From Hyalella azteca (lineage: Eukaryota; Arthropoda; Malacostraca; Amphipoda; Hyalellidae), in NCBI RefSeq assembly GCF_000764305.2, contig NW_025941473.1, forward strand, positions 1-64,000: a stretch of 64,000 bases of DNA, given 5' to 3'. Positions 46,133 to 58,019 of this stretch are shown piece after piece (the stretch's first letter is position 1; every line of letters starts with the position of its first letter). The notes beneath the pieces were generated by a model. That model was not told the DNA's origin. It saw only the letters and a program-made list of their open reading frames with translations, and did no database searches. A program made the position numbers and the translations under genes.

Positions 46133-49100
46133 CTAGGTGAGGTACCGCCGGTAAACCTCCGGGAACTGTTCCTTGAGCAGGTCATGAGCCCTGAGGCCCT
46201 TAATATACTCCGTCACGCGGGACTTGTACTGCAGGGGTACCTGTACCCAACAGAGCACTTCAGAAAAAGTCGCCTTAATCCAAAAGTGTGTTTAATTACA
46301 CTAAAAATAGGGATTATTCATAAAATTGAATATATTTAAACGCTCAAAAATATCCTACTTATTTAACGTGACGTATTTTTTAGTCCAGACTCGCTGACTT
46401 TCAAATAAAAAAATAAGTGAATTCATAGTAAGTTCCAAACAGAAATGACAGATCATCGACGAGTTTTGGTTTTGTTGTAATTACTAGCAATCAACGTGCC
46501 ATCAAATATATTTTACACCATGAATGAATATTTCCATTAGGGAGCTATTGTAATTTTGCTGTAGATAGGACTGATCTTAGTTCGCTACCGCAAATTTAAG
46601 ATGACAGCCATAAATGAAAACAGATTTTATATAACATTTCGAAGTTTCAAGAAAAAACATCGAAAGAAGAATCAGAGAAGAATTTTCTCGCTACTAGCGA
46701 TAAGAAAATTTGCGTCAAGTCTCTTGAGTGAAAAACTGAATAAATCCTCAGAATGTATTCTATAGAAGCGCAGTTGCTAGAATTTGGCTCAGAAAATTTG
46801 CGGGCGAAATTTAACAAAATCACAGTAAACAAGACGAGTAACCGAATTTGTGTGGACTTGCTCACGACATTTGGCATAAAATTATCAGGGTGCGAATCCA
46901 ACAACTCACGAATAAGTTAACATATCCTGGCGGTGCTGGAGTGCATATGGCAGCGGGTAGTTGGACGCTGAGGTTGCCCGAGGATGATTTCTTGACACAG
47001 CTACGATCAGTGTCACTGTCAGAAGTTTGGCCGGAGCCTTTTCTTTCCACCTTACGCTTCTTGCCGCTAGAAGTCGAGGGAACGGCAGGCTTCTTCTTGG
47101 AGTTTGGCATTTTAGGTCGTTGGCCTTCAAGGGCATTGAGCTCGTCGGGCATGAGTTTGTCTATCTCTGCTTTCATGTCCCGACGAACGCCCATGCAGCA
47201 TTTGATAGGCAAGCAATGCCGTCCTACCTCGTGGCCATGCACTGCAAACATCACAAACGTTGGCATTAACCAAATTAAACGTGTGCATCGCGATTTATTC
47301 AAAAACGTACGCTCATAAAAAAAGTTAGATTAGTTATAGGCGGACGTACTGCCAACGACTGGTCACAAAGGAATAACTTCTCTTCCAGTGACAGCGTGTA
47401 AACAATAAACATACATGAACAAAGAGGCGTTCGAGCTTGAGGCGCGGACTTGTAAAGCCAAATGTCGTATAGGCTTGAACAAACCAAAACACTCTAAGGG
47501 CTATGAAGAACCCGATTGATTGCGATTCACTTTCAATCGCAGGCATAAAAGGCAAAAACTCGTGGAGCACCCAAAAAACGCTTTACAAACAGACACCAGT
47601 TTTATCTACTTAAAGTCTAGAATAGAGGCAGCTACTAGATCATCAGGTCAAAATAACAGACAAAGTATAGATTTTTGCTATAAGAAGGTACCGCTACTAT
47701 GGCTCGACTATGCACCCGTAAGCTCAACCAAGATCTATATCATGGCATTCAACATTTAGCAGGTTGAAGATTTACACGATTGACGGATTTACACGATACA
47801 ACTTGGATTTCAACTGACGAAGAGGTGAAGCCACACGAATGAGCTTCTCTTTCATGCCCCAAACCCAAAGAAAATGCCACGAATTCAAAGGATTCTAGAT
47901 GAGCGGCAAGAAATAGAGACTATATCACGAAATACTAGAAAACCTTTCTAAAAAACCTGGAATGTGAGAGGAAAATACATAGGTAGAAATAAAGGGCAAT
48001 CTACTCCGTCCAAAAGATCAAATGCACATATATCAATAATATATACTATGTAGATACGTACTGAAGAGATATTTAGCTGGAAGTGGACAGTGACGTCGTG
48101 ACGAGAAAGGCACGGAGTAAAGAGACCAAGAGCCTACAATACTCCTTCTCAATGGGAATCCAAATAAACTAGCGTCGTAAGCAAAACTAACCAGCATCTG
48201 AGAGGAATCCAAATGACATAAGAAATAGGAAAACCGCAACCAGTCCCGAGTACTCACTCATGCAGGAGAATAGCACTGCGAAAGGGCGGCGGTTGGGTCC
48301 ACCCAGACACGAGGTCATGCATGTGGACTTGACGAGGAGCGTGAGGTGGTCCAAGCCTGGGGGCGGCGCGTGCAGAGGCACCGACACGACCTGACGCTCG
48401 CCCACGTACCCGTACACCGCGTGGCTGCTGTCCACTTGGATCAGGTGTTCACGGTTGGGGTTCGTGTCCTCTGCAATGAAAAAAAATATTACACACATTA
48501 AAACTTAAAAGACACACATTAAAACCTTAAAAGACACACATTAGAACCTTAAAAGACACATTAAAACCATATAAGACACACATTAAAACCTTAAAAGACA
48601 TACATTAAAACCTTAAAAGACACACATTAAAACTTTAAAAGACACACACTAAAACCTTAAAAGACACACACTAAAACCTTAAAAGACACACATGAAAACC
48701 TTAAAAGACACACATGAAAACCTTAAAAGACACACATGAAAACTTAAAAGAGACACATTAAAACTTAAAAGAGACACATTAAAACTTAAAACAGACACAT
48801 TAAAACTTAAAAAAGACACATTAAAATCGATATATGATGCGCGATAAATATTCGAAAGATAACGTAACGTAAAACCTGAAGAAACAAGGATTTTTGAATT
48901 GCTTGTCGTAAGAGGACGTTATCTCCTAAAATAGGGCAGAAAATTCTGATAAGAGAAACTGAAACTCAGATAGAAAACAAATATAACATTAAACTCTTGC
49001 TTACTTTTTCTCTAATCGAACTGAGGGAAACTCAAGTGAGCAGAACTCAAAGGAATTAGGAATTCCTAACGCTTGGAATCCCTGCTTGATTCCCCCAAGC

Positions 49101-52100
49101 ATGAGGGATTGCTGGGGAAATCCCTCATGCTTGGAGGATCTCTCATGCTATACTCACTCTGGCAGTGCAAGTCGCAGCGCTTGACGGGCCGGGTGCGGTG
49201 GTGGGGGTCCGTGAACACGGCACACAGACGCACTGTAGCGCCGCTGGCTACCAGGGCCTGCCAGTTGTTCACTGTCACGTGAACCTCGATGGCCACGTTA
49301 GGCTGGCAGTACAGGCGCTTAGTGCCCTCATTGTAGCACCACTGCACAACAGCAACATTACAATTGGTTAGGTGTGGGGACATTTTGTTGAGTGCAGCCG
49401 TTTCATGAGTACTGGTAGGTTCTGCTAATATTAGTAAAGGTTAAAATTTGGGTCGATTTTTTGAAGGTTGTATTACTATTGGGTATGCAACAGGAAACTA
49501 GAGTTACTATTGATGATACACACATCAGGGGCTAAACATTCTTAAGTTTCAAATTACAACGCTGTTTATTTACAATTCATCTTATGGGTAATATTCTCCT
49601 GGGTTGGAATACATTCAAGTCATTACAGTCGAAAGAGGCATTGTATTTCTTCTTATACCTAGTATAATAAACCACTATTCACGTATTTATAGGTTTCGGC
49701 TTTCATTAAAGTTTTTGTCTCGACCGAAAAATACAGCTTGGATGGAGCTTCAATAGTACCTAGATCATATTTATTTTCGTAAGCCCGAGTTAATTCAATA
49801 ACAAAATTTCAAATGATCAGAAACGGGGAATGCCAGAAAGAACAGGAAAGCCAAAATCAGCCTAAATTCAATACATAAATTTACACATCAAAATGAATAT
49901 TTGAGAGACTTGGCCATTTTACATACTTGGTTCTAGGTTTAGAGACTTAAAAGTAAATATTTCAAGGTCTAGTGCTGTAAAGAGTCCAGCTTGTTAGTGA
50001 TGGGCTTCACAAGTTCAAGCTTGTAAGCCAAACCTTGCGGGTGTTGTTGAGATCAGCGGGTGGGCGGATGGAGAACTCGAAGTCTCCAGGCCAATCATTG
50101 AGATGCATCACATCAATGGAGGGGCTCCGCGGCAAACCTTCCTTCTTCACATTAGCTATCGAAGGCTCTGGTTGGGGATCAAAGTTTGACATGACTGGTA
50201 AATTAGTGGAGGAGGGATCTAATTTCATACACTCCTCAACTACCAGTGCTGCTGATAGTTCAGTGTTAGGCGAACACGGTGGTTCAATGTAGGGGTCACA
50301 CGCAGTGTTGATGGCACTGCTGGGACCAGCAGTAGAGTGAGCAAGAGACAAATGTGGCTGAGCTTTCTGCTCAGTCGTGACGCATTGGTTAGCCACGGGT
50401 ATTTGCTGCACTTCAACCTGGCGCAGGTACCTCACAGAGCCTTGCCCTGCAAAGGAATATGATATTCATTTCAATGGTACAACAATTAAGAATCTTGAAT
50501 CAAATCCAACGCACTCAAAAACTAGGCGGTTTGCTAATAACGAACTGGAGAGGCAGGGTAGTTGCCATGCATGCTTGAGCTAATTACATTCAGTAAGAAA
50601 GCAGGAGAGGAAATCGAACAATTGCATAAGAAATGTGATTAGCTACCAAACCACACAGTAAGGTACACAAACGGGGATAGTCGGGAATCAGATGCTCATG
50701 CCCGGGATATTGAGTCAGATGAACATAAATCGAATTAGTAGCAATGTAATAAATGTTTAGCACGAATTGATTTCCCGGTAAATTTCAGATGAATTGTAAC
50801 TTTAAAGATGCTGCAGTCAAGATGCAGTTATTCTATTAGTTTTAAATTTTTATTCTTACAGAAAAATCTACTGGTAGGTCTTTAGTGCAACGTTTAAAAT
50901 GAAGTAAATATGAGGTATGCATGAGTGAAACAAACATAATTCCCAGAAATTACCAAGTAAAATAACATCCCCAAAATAACATTTTTACAGTAAAACTTAA
51001 ATGATCAGCAGCGAGTGAGTTGAAAATATGTACAAAAAGACATTTACAGGATAGACTCACCAGAAAACAGGCTATTCATAGCACTGTTGTTAACAATAGG
51101 CAACATTTCATTAGATGCCAAGCATGAATTTTGAAAGAAACCATGAGCGTGTGAGATCTGAGCTTGTTTGAAAGTATGGTTATAAGGCATCAGTTGGTTA
51201 GATGCTGATGAGAGCTGAGGTGCTTGAAATGTACCACAGCCTTGAGGATAAGAATACATCTCCTGCTGCTCATGTTTCTGCTGCAACTGCTGATGGCGCT
51301 GCAGCTGCTGAGAGTTCGTGACTCCCTGGTTATTGCACTGGCTCTCCCTATCACCTGAGAACGTTCATAAGCCAGTGATAGAAAGGAAAATGAGTGCAAA
51401 GCTTCCAACCTTTAACAGTCCAAGTACTTTGTATGAGAATGTTGTTTGAAACATTGTGCCACTCAAAATTAATTAGGTATCACATCGATGAAATCACTGT
51501 GATGGAATCAATCATTGATTCCATAACATTGATGCAATCAATGTGATAGAAGTTTATTAACAAGCTACAAAACAAAGTGCCATAGAAACAACATGAAAGA
51601 TTGACAGTGAAAGGATTTTTTTTACATCATAAGTAGTTTAAATAAAGCTGAATGGGACTGCTTACAAGTTGAACACAAGGAAATAGGCGACTTGGGACTA
51701 GGAGGAGGATCCATGAAACTACATTGATGGGAAAGTAGCACATTTAGTTAGTGAGGCTACATGGGAGGTTGACAGCTCTAGATGGTAAATGGAAACCAGA
51801 TTTAGGGTGTTCAAGGGGGTAGTGACGGGAATAAACTTGTTGAATAAAATCAAGCTCAAGCTGGAATGAAAATGCAATTCATTGGGAACAAAACAAGTTT
51901 GAATCAAAAACACTAGTTTGATGACTGTTTGCAGTTATTTATTCCCTAAGGCATGTAATAATCTAAAAATAAAACTCCTGGCAAAGATGTTACCCATGCC
52001 AGTCAAAAAATTCATTCAATTAGTGATCAAGACAAGGAATACCAGTATCTCAATAATTCATATTATCAGTCAGCAAAATAATACTTTTCATTCAGAACTT

Positions 52101-55100
52101 CAAAAATGCTTAGCAGAACAAAATCTACATAAATTGTAGAGAAAAGACTCTCAATGCATGAAAGGATGAGGTAAAAAGCTCTTTTATTTTGACAGTGAAA
52201 TGGCATCAACATTAAAATGAGACTATGATACATAGCAATTGAAAGTGAACTCTGCGTAAAACATCCCTTGAATTATACAGGGTTATTCTAGAAGTTTTTA
52301 AAAAAAACAAATTTATTAAATTGGGTCTATCATTTAGAATTACCCTGCATGTCCTAAAAAACACTGTTGCAGTTTTCTTTTCATATTTTTTGATGAGATA
52401 GACTTAGCACTGTGGATTTTTTACCAAAATGTTAGCCTTTTACTACTGCACATGCTGAAAAATTTCCAGGCTTGCATTGCTAACTATTTTCAACGAGGAA
52501 GGGAAATTATGCAATAATTAATTAAATGATGTTAAACATTGAGTTAATAAAGGGCTAATTAAAAAAGGTACCAATACCATTATGAAGTTTCATTCTTCAA
52601 CAATGATGTTTAGGAACAATTTTAAAATTTACACAAACTCACAAATATTCTAATATGGACATAGGAATGAAGGAGATAAATAGTTCACTTTTTATCATAC
52701 AATGGATTGGTTTTCTTTGCATACCAAATTGAAATTGTTGTTATTTAGGACCGCAGTAAAATAAAAATACAGCAAAAGAGCAACTTTTTAAGTGCATGGT
52801 AATAATAAGAAACCTTTGCTGAATGACAACAAAAAATTTAAAAATGATCAAGTTCCCATAAACTAAGGTTGCATTGATCACTACTATAGGCAAAATCTCC
52901 AATGCGTCACATAAAAGGAAGGTGGTATTACAAACAAAAATTATGACCGCTACAACATAAAAATGCAGAAGAATTCCCACAAGCAAGGTTCAAAGATGGC
53001 TACGCTAAAAAATTTACAAACACAAGTAAGATGATTGCAATTTATGACATCACTTTTTAAATCGATCTTAAAGGAAAATTACTAAGTTATGTATTCCTCA
53101 TCTGAAGAACCAGTTGCACAGTATGACAACTCTGAAGGCTATCTATGTAGACTATGGGTTTTGTCTTGATGTGGGAGAGAAGACTAATGTCAAGGCCACA
53201 AACTTTGCCACAGAACTGAAGTGGCTGGCCTTTAAAAGAAATGATCAAATGAACTTTCTAGAGCAATAGAAAAAATGTCTAGATTATTATGAGGCAATCA
53301 AAGCCTACAAATAGTAATTCAGAACAGTCTTACACAGTTTTCATTGACAAGTTGCAAATTAAGTGCAGAATGAGCAGAGTGGCAACTTGTGTCTTTTTGA
53401 GAAAGGCATCTAAGCAGCCATATAGCAGTCAACAAGCAACCTCTTACTGGTCTCAAGGCTGTACAAACTTTTGCTTGAGGCAAAACTATTGTCATCTAAC
53501 ACTGACTTCATTTATTCGACATTAATTAATGAAGATAAGTAGATCGTGTTAGAAAAGCCAGCAAGATATTTTAACAAATTATTTTTGATGGAATTCCAAG
53601 TGCTGGCTAACTTGAATTTTTAAGGGTTAACTTCTAACCGCAAGGCAACATCAACAGTTGTTGACCAAGAATGAATAATAAAATTTGAATTTAGAACGAG
53701 TTTCTTTCAATAGAATGTTTAAAGACCATCCATTAGAATAGTTTGGAGATGAAACCATTTGAAAACCAACACATAAATTATTTAAAAAGTGGGCATAAGC
53801 CAAATAATGAAATAATCTGCTTCATTAATGTGTTCAAATTTTTTGATTAAACCACAGATATAAATACATATCACGAAACAGTGTTGGGACAATCACTGTT
53901 ATATTAACAACATTGAGATACGGTAAACCTAAACTTTTCTCCATGGCACAATAGTTTTTGCCTCAACTGCCCCTAATTTCAATTGAACAAATTTCATAGA
54001 CATAAATTTATTGAGGATCAATTGGTAGGGTTTAGGATATAGTGAAAAATTAAATTCCTAGTTAAAAATTCAAACCCTAAAATATGTATAATTTTGTACA
54101 GCAGTTATCAAAAGCTATCTTGAGGAGGTTAACTAGCTTTGAATGGTAGGTCAAAGCTTAAATTATAGTTCTAAAGACTATTTAATTGGTAGACCATAAG
54201 CTTTAATGCATAGTTGCATGACATAGCATAGAGCCCTGGGCAAAAAATCAGAATGAGTTATGGATGACCAATTGAGTATAGTACCTACTATCGTGAAGCA
54301 CAAAGCAAGAAATGAACAAGGAAAAATTACAGCAAAACAATCTTTTGGTGCATGGAAATTGTTTTTATTTTCCAACAAAAAAAAAAGCTTTGAATGAATT
54401 AAGAAAAAATTGTTGAATTAAAAAGCTTAACAAAACTCCCAATCCTATGAGACAAGACACCATCACAACATACAACAATGTAATAAAAGTACAGAAGTAT
54501 AATTTAAACTTTCAAAATATACCAGATTTGTTGGAAGCCCATTCAGAGGAGTTTGAATTTTCTTAATTTCAGATTAATTATCTCATCCTGCAAAAGGTTC
54601 AACAGAATTTCAGTATTGGTATGTTTTGTAGATGGAGCCTCATGAAATCCAGTGACTAAACACAAAAATAAAAAAAATTAGACAGAAATTAGACAAAAAT
54701 AGCTTACCTAGACCATCCACAAATTGTATCAATGTATTAGGAGGAAGTTTGATGTACTCAGTGGCAGCATTAGCCACAGGGCCAGCGGCTCCTGCTCTTG
54801 CATTGACTTTTGGGCTGTGTGAATCCTGAAAAAGATGGAACTGATTTATAGAAGTGAATAATCCATAATGCTTTCAGGTACAAATTAAAAGTGGCTGAAA
54901 AGAAACATGCCAGGAACACACAAGCATGGGTAAAAACTGTAGAATAAATGTTAGACAAGATAAAAATTTGCATTAATTTCAAGGCCTTATGTGAACAGAT
55001 AATAGAATGGCATAAATAAGATATTGTGTTACATGAATGGCACTGTATATACATACACAATCACATGAAAATTTTGTTTAAAATAGACCAGGTTTACCAG

Positions 55101-55410
55101 CTAGCAATCGTGCAAAAAAAAATTAGGGCTCAAGAAAATAATTGCAAAGGATTAAGCAGTTAAATTTTCATCAAGTCTCCACCTGAGATGCACTGACATG
55201 ACACATGCCAAAGCCTTGCTGGGTTGATCCATTCTCAGATCCAGTTGAGAACCCAGAGAGACCGGGCAATCCACCAAAACTTTCATCAAAAACAATATCT
55301 CCTGATCCAGGCAGGCTTATCAAGTCAGATATTTCACTAAGAGAAGAATATTCGCCTGTTGAGAACGGATCATAATCTGGGAAAAGTGGATCGGTATTTT
55401 GCCGATCCAT
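46133..55410 (-). CDS. p53: p53 tumour-suppressor transcription factor, isoform A (8 coding exons)
   Basis: Sequence-specific nuclear transcription factor of the DNA-damage response. Exons: 55410-55183, 54825-54708, 51354-51061, 50446-50034, 49341-49158, 48470-48258, 47241-46910 and 46240-46133. Every phase matches; 629 residues. Exon 1 is an acidic activation-like region (FPDYDPF, LSEISDLISL). Exon 3 is Gln-rich. The DNA-binding domain runs from late exon 4 to exon 7: KRLYCQPN, zinc ligands C407/H410 (KRCDLHC) and C463/C467 (TCMTSCLGGPNRRP), the R248/R249 pair at 473-474, and GR...CCMGVRRDM, with R504 at the human R280 position. Human R273 is Lys here (497) and C277 is Gly (501). A basic stretch (SGKKRKVERK) may be the nuclear signal. 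The short helical tail is VTEYIKGLRAHDLLKEQF. The ATG at 55410 has good context (AAAATGG). A 5' UTR exon upstream is possible. Confidence 0.93.
48490..48830. repeat. 21-22-base minisatellite in p53 intron 5
   Basis: About 15-16 units of 'ttaaaaccttaaaagacaca', varying 'cacattaaaa', 'cacatgaaaa' and 'cacactaaaa', start about 20 bases from the exon 6 acceptor (48471). On the transcribed strand it reads as T-rich 'TGTGTCTTTTAAGGTTTTAA', i.e. pyrimidine-rich units leading into the acceptor. Confidence 0.9.
49095..49134. repeat. 16-bp perfect hairpin near the p53 exon 5 donor
   Basis: CCAAGCATGAGGGATT (49095-49110) is perfectly inverted at 49119-49134 with an 8-base loop. In the pre-mRNA it starts 22 bases past the donor GT at 49157-49156. 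A further part copy, 'ctctcatgct', lies between hairpin and donor. Confidence 0.75.
51360..54700. other. p53 intron 2, no supported exon
   Basis: 3.35 kb, AT-rich. It has many short open frames on both strands without motifs. No repeat family recognised by eye. Confidence 0.5.
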
Positions 55411-55449
55411 TTTGGCAGCAGGCACTTCTGCTATCTTGCAGGAAACTTT

Positions 55450-55542
55450 TCAACCGTAACCAGATTGTAGAAAATATTCGTAGAGAGCTAGCTGTTCTTG
55501 GGTGAAACACTTCTCAATTCCTGGAACACTTCCATCTATCAT
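55450..55542 (-). other. 31-codon open frame directly upstream of and in frame with p53
   Basis: ATG at 55542 opens 30 codons (MIDGSVPGIEKCF then TQEQLALYEYFLQSGYG) to TGA at 55452-55450. The p53 ATG follows 13 codons later in the same frame. An acceptor-like ATTCCAG precedes the ATG. It could be a 5' UTR uORF, the tail of an upstream gene or an alternative 5' exon separated by splicing at TTTCCTGCAAG. Composition looks protein-like. Confidence 0.3.
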
Positions 55543-55679
55543 TCCTGGAATGTATGAAGTCTTTAGAGCAAAAGTAAAATAGGTACTCGTATTTAGTTTG
55601 AATGAAACGTAAATAGTAAACAATAACATTTTTAGCTACCAGTACATGAAAATGATAAAATGAAAGACCCTTTTAGCAA

Positions 55680-56754
55680 TACCATAAAATGGGGTTACTT
55701 TGACCGGCAGGGTAACTTTGACCACTTTTCATTTTTTTAACAAAAAACCCCAAAACTCAAAAACGATTCGACATAGAAAAATTTTGTCAATGGCCATCAA
55801 AGGCCTAATACTGAGGCTACGTAACACAATAGAAAGATTTAAAAAGTTTGCATATCTAATAGGTTAAAGAATCAAAAATGTGACCCACAAAATGAGCTAT
55901 TATTTAAAGCCTGTCGGAGTACCCCCTCCAATTTTTTCATTTTTTGGTAAAATAACTCCAGGTTTTGATGCATTGTAGTAGAACTCTTCTAGTTACATAC
56001 GCAAAAGACAAATTTTAGAAAAGTGTCATGGTTTGCAAATGAGAGGCACCACCCCCCAATGGGGTAACTCTGACCACCTAATGGCAGCCGTGACGGGGTA
56101 ACATTGACCGGCTTGGAAATTAAGTTAAAATTACCATAGGTACCTATATAACATATTTTATGTTTGATACACCTATTAATGTTTTTTTCTTTATGTTTCA
56201 GACTCTACAGTGTCTTATATATGGTAATTTTAACTTAATTTCCAAACCGGTCTATGTTACCCCGTCACGGCTGTCATTAGATGGTCACATTTTGCCTATT
56301 TGGGGGCGGCACCCCCCATTTGGTAACTATGACACTTTCCTAAAATTCGTCTTTTGCATATGTAACTAGAAGAGTTCTACTACAATGCACCACAACCTGG
56401 AGTTATTTGGGAGTTATTTTACTAAAAAATAAAATAGATTTTACCACCCGGTCAAAGAAACCCCAAGAGCTGGGGTAACAAAGACCATCATTTTTTTTAA
56501 ATTACATAAAAACTATGAGAGGCAGGAGCCAGCAATTTATGGTGAGTGAAGCTAGAGTATAGACCTGTATTTTGCATGTTTCAATTCAAGTTTAATTTAG
56601 CTAGTAAAAAAATGGCATCATTTATAAAAGAAAAAGTGGTCTAAGTTACCCCATTTTACGGTATTTTGCATGTTTCAATTCAAGTTTAACTTATCTAGTA
56701 AAAAAATGGCATCATTTTGAAAAAAAGTGGTCAAAGTTACCCCATTTTACGGTA
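55680..56754. mobile_element. Foldback element (long inverted repeat), 1075 bp
   Basis: TACCATAAAATGGGGTTAC at the left and GTTACCCCATTTTACGGTA at the right are inverted termini, and almost the whole element is two arms meeting near 56162. Examples are 'gtagtagaactcttctagtt' against 'aactagaagagttctactac', and 'gcagccgtgacggggtaac' against 'gttaccccgtcacggctgtc'. The right arm's last about 90 bases are tandemly doubled. TA at both ends suggests a TA target duplication. No protein is encoded. It lies about 270 bases upstream of the p53 start codon. Confidence 0.85.
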
Positions 56755-56759
56755 CTCAC

Positions 56760-58015
56760 CTATGATTAGTTAGAAATCAATAGACTATTAGAATTCTATG
56801 TACATCAACATACTTTTTGGAGTACATTTTTTGGTAATGGTACCTACTTCACATTAGTGCAATAGTTGTGGAAAAAATTTAGTCTGTGCCATAAACAGTA
56901 TATGCCAAATTTTGGACCACCTAGGTTGATTCATCATTATTTGAGTCATTTGAAAATTTCAAAAATATAAATAAATAGTAAATTTCTTAAAAATTCCCAA
57001 AAATACATATGGACTTTTCTGAGGTTCCAACAGGCAAAAAAAAATTAGAAACTGCTCTGTTTCATGGCTGAATCTTATCATCTTCATATGCATCAGGGCC
57101 ATAAGAAAGTTTTGATAATATGAAATTAAATCTTACATATGAAAATTTACCCCAAAACATATTCTTGTTACATAAGTGTAGCAATAGGTAAAAACCATCC
57201 TTAAAAATCACAATTATTCATGTTTTAATCTATAGAGCTCTACATTGCCATTTTCATTGTCAGAGGGTCTGTCAAAAATACACATTTTCCTTAACTTATG
57301 CTCTATCCATCCTGTGCACCAAGTGTGCAGTACCATCAGCATCAAACGCCGTAATAATGGAGTTTGAGAATTTTTTGTTAACAACTTCTTACCTTCAAAT
57401 ATTCCATAAACAAGTTTAGGCTTATTTTAAAGGCTTTTGCAAGGGCTATTGTATGGCGTCTCTGAAAAAATTCCATAAGCTATACCTATGCCAGGTGCCA
57501 GACGCAAAATAAAAGCGTCACGAATTACCCCTGGGAATGGGATAATTAGGGACAAACTTAATAAAACCTAATTTTAAAATGTTTGAAGCATGCAGAGTGT
57601 ACTCATCCATTACCTACTTGACTAGAATAGGAAAAAAATAAATAAAAATAATTAGTTTCTATCATGTCATTATATTAAAGTTGGAGAATCGGAGTAATTC
57701 CTCCACCAATTTTACGTTTCGTTCAGGTTCACATTCAAGATATTTATTACTTATCATTTCATCAGGTTATCACCGAGTGGCGCTTGATAGGCATGTGACT
57801 AAGTTCTGGTATGAATAGGTTACGGCAAAATAGTGCAAAGAGAGGGTTGTAATGAAACACTGCTACATTTCACATAAATTGGAAAATTCAAGTTCACATC
57901 CAATGTTAACAAAAATCTTTAGCACTTGACATAGGTAATCTAAACACAATCAAAAGTCTGAAAACTACCAGTTTACATCATAAAAAGCATATAATTTTAC
58001 CAGAAAATGTTGATA
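56760..58015. other. intergenic, no supported gene
   Basis: AT-rich, with scattered A/T runs. No exon or repeat boundary identified. Confidence 0.45.
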
Positions 58016-58019
58016 CATT

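Noticed and set aside
48490..48830. CRISPR-like array
   Set aside because: Repeats are directly tandem without spacers, in an intron of an animal gene; it is a minisatellite.
48187..49383. Rel/NF-kB or NFAT-type DNA-binding domain
   Set aside because: The Cys-x3-Cys-LGG-x-NRRP signature with the upstream Cys-x2-His pair is specific to p53 and not to Rel proteins.
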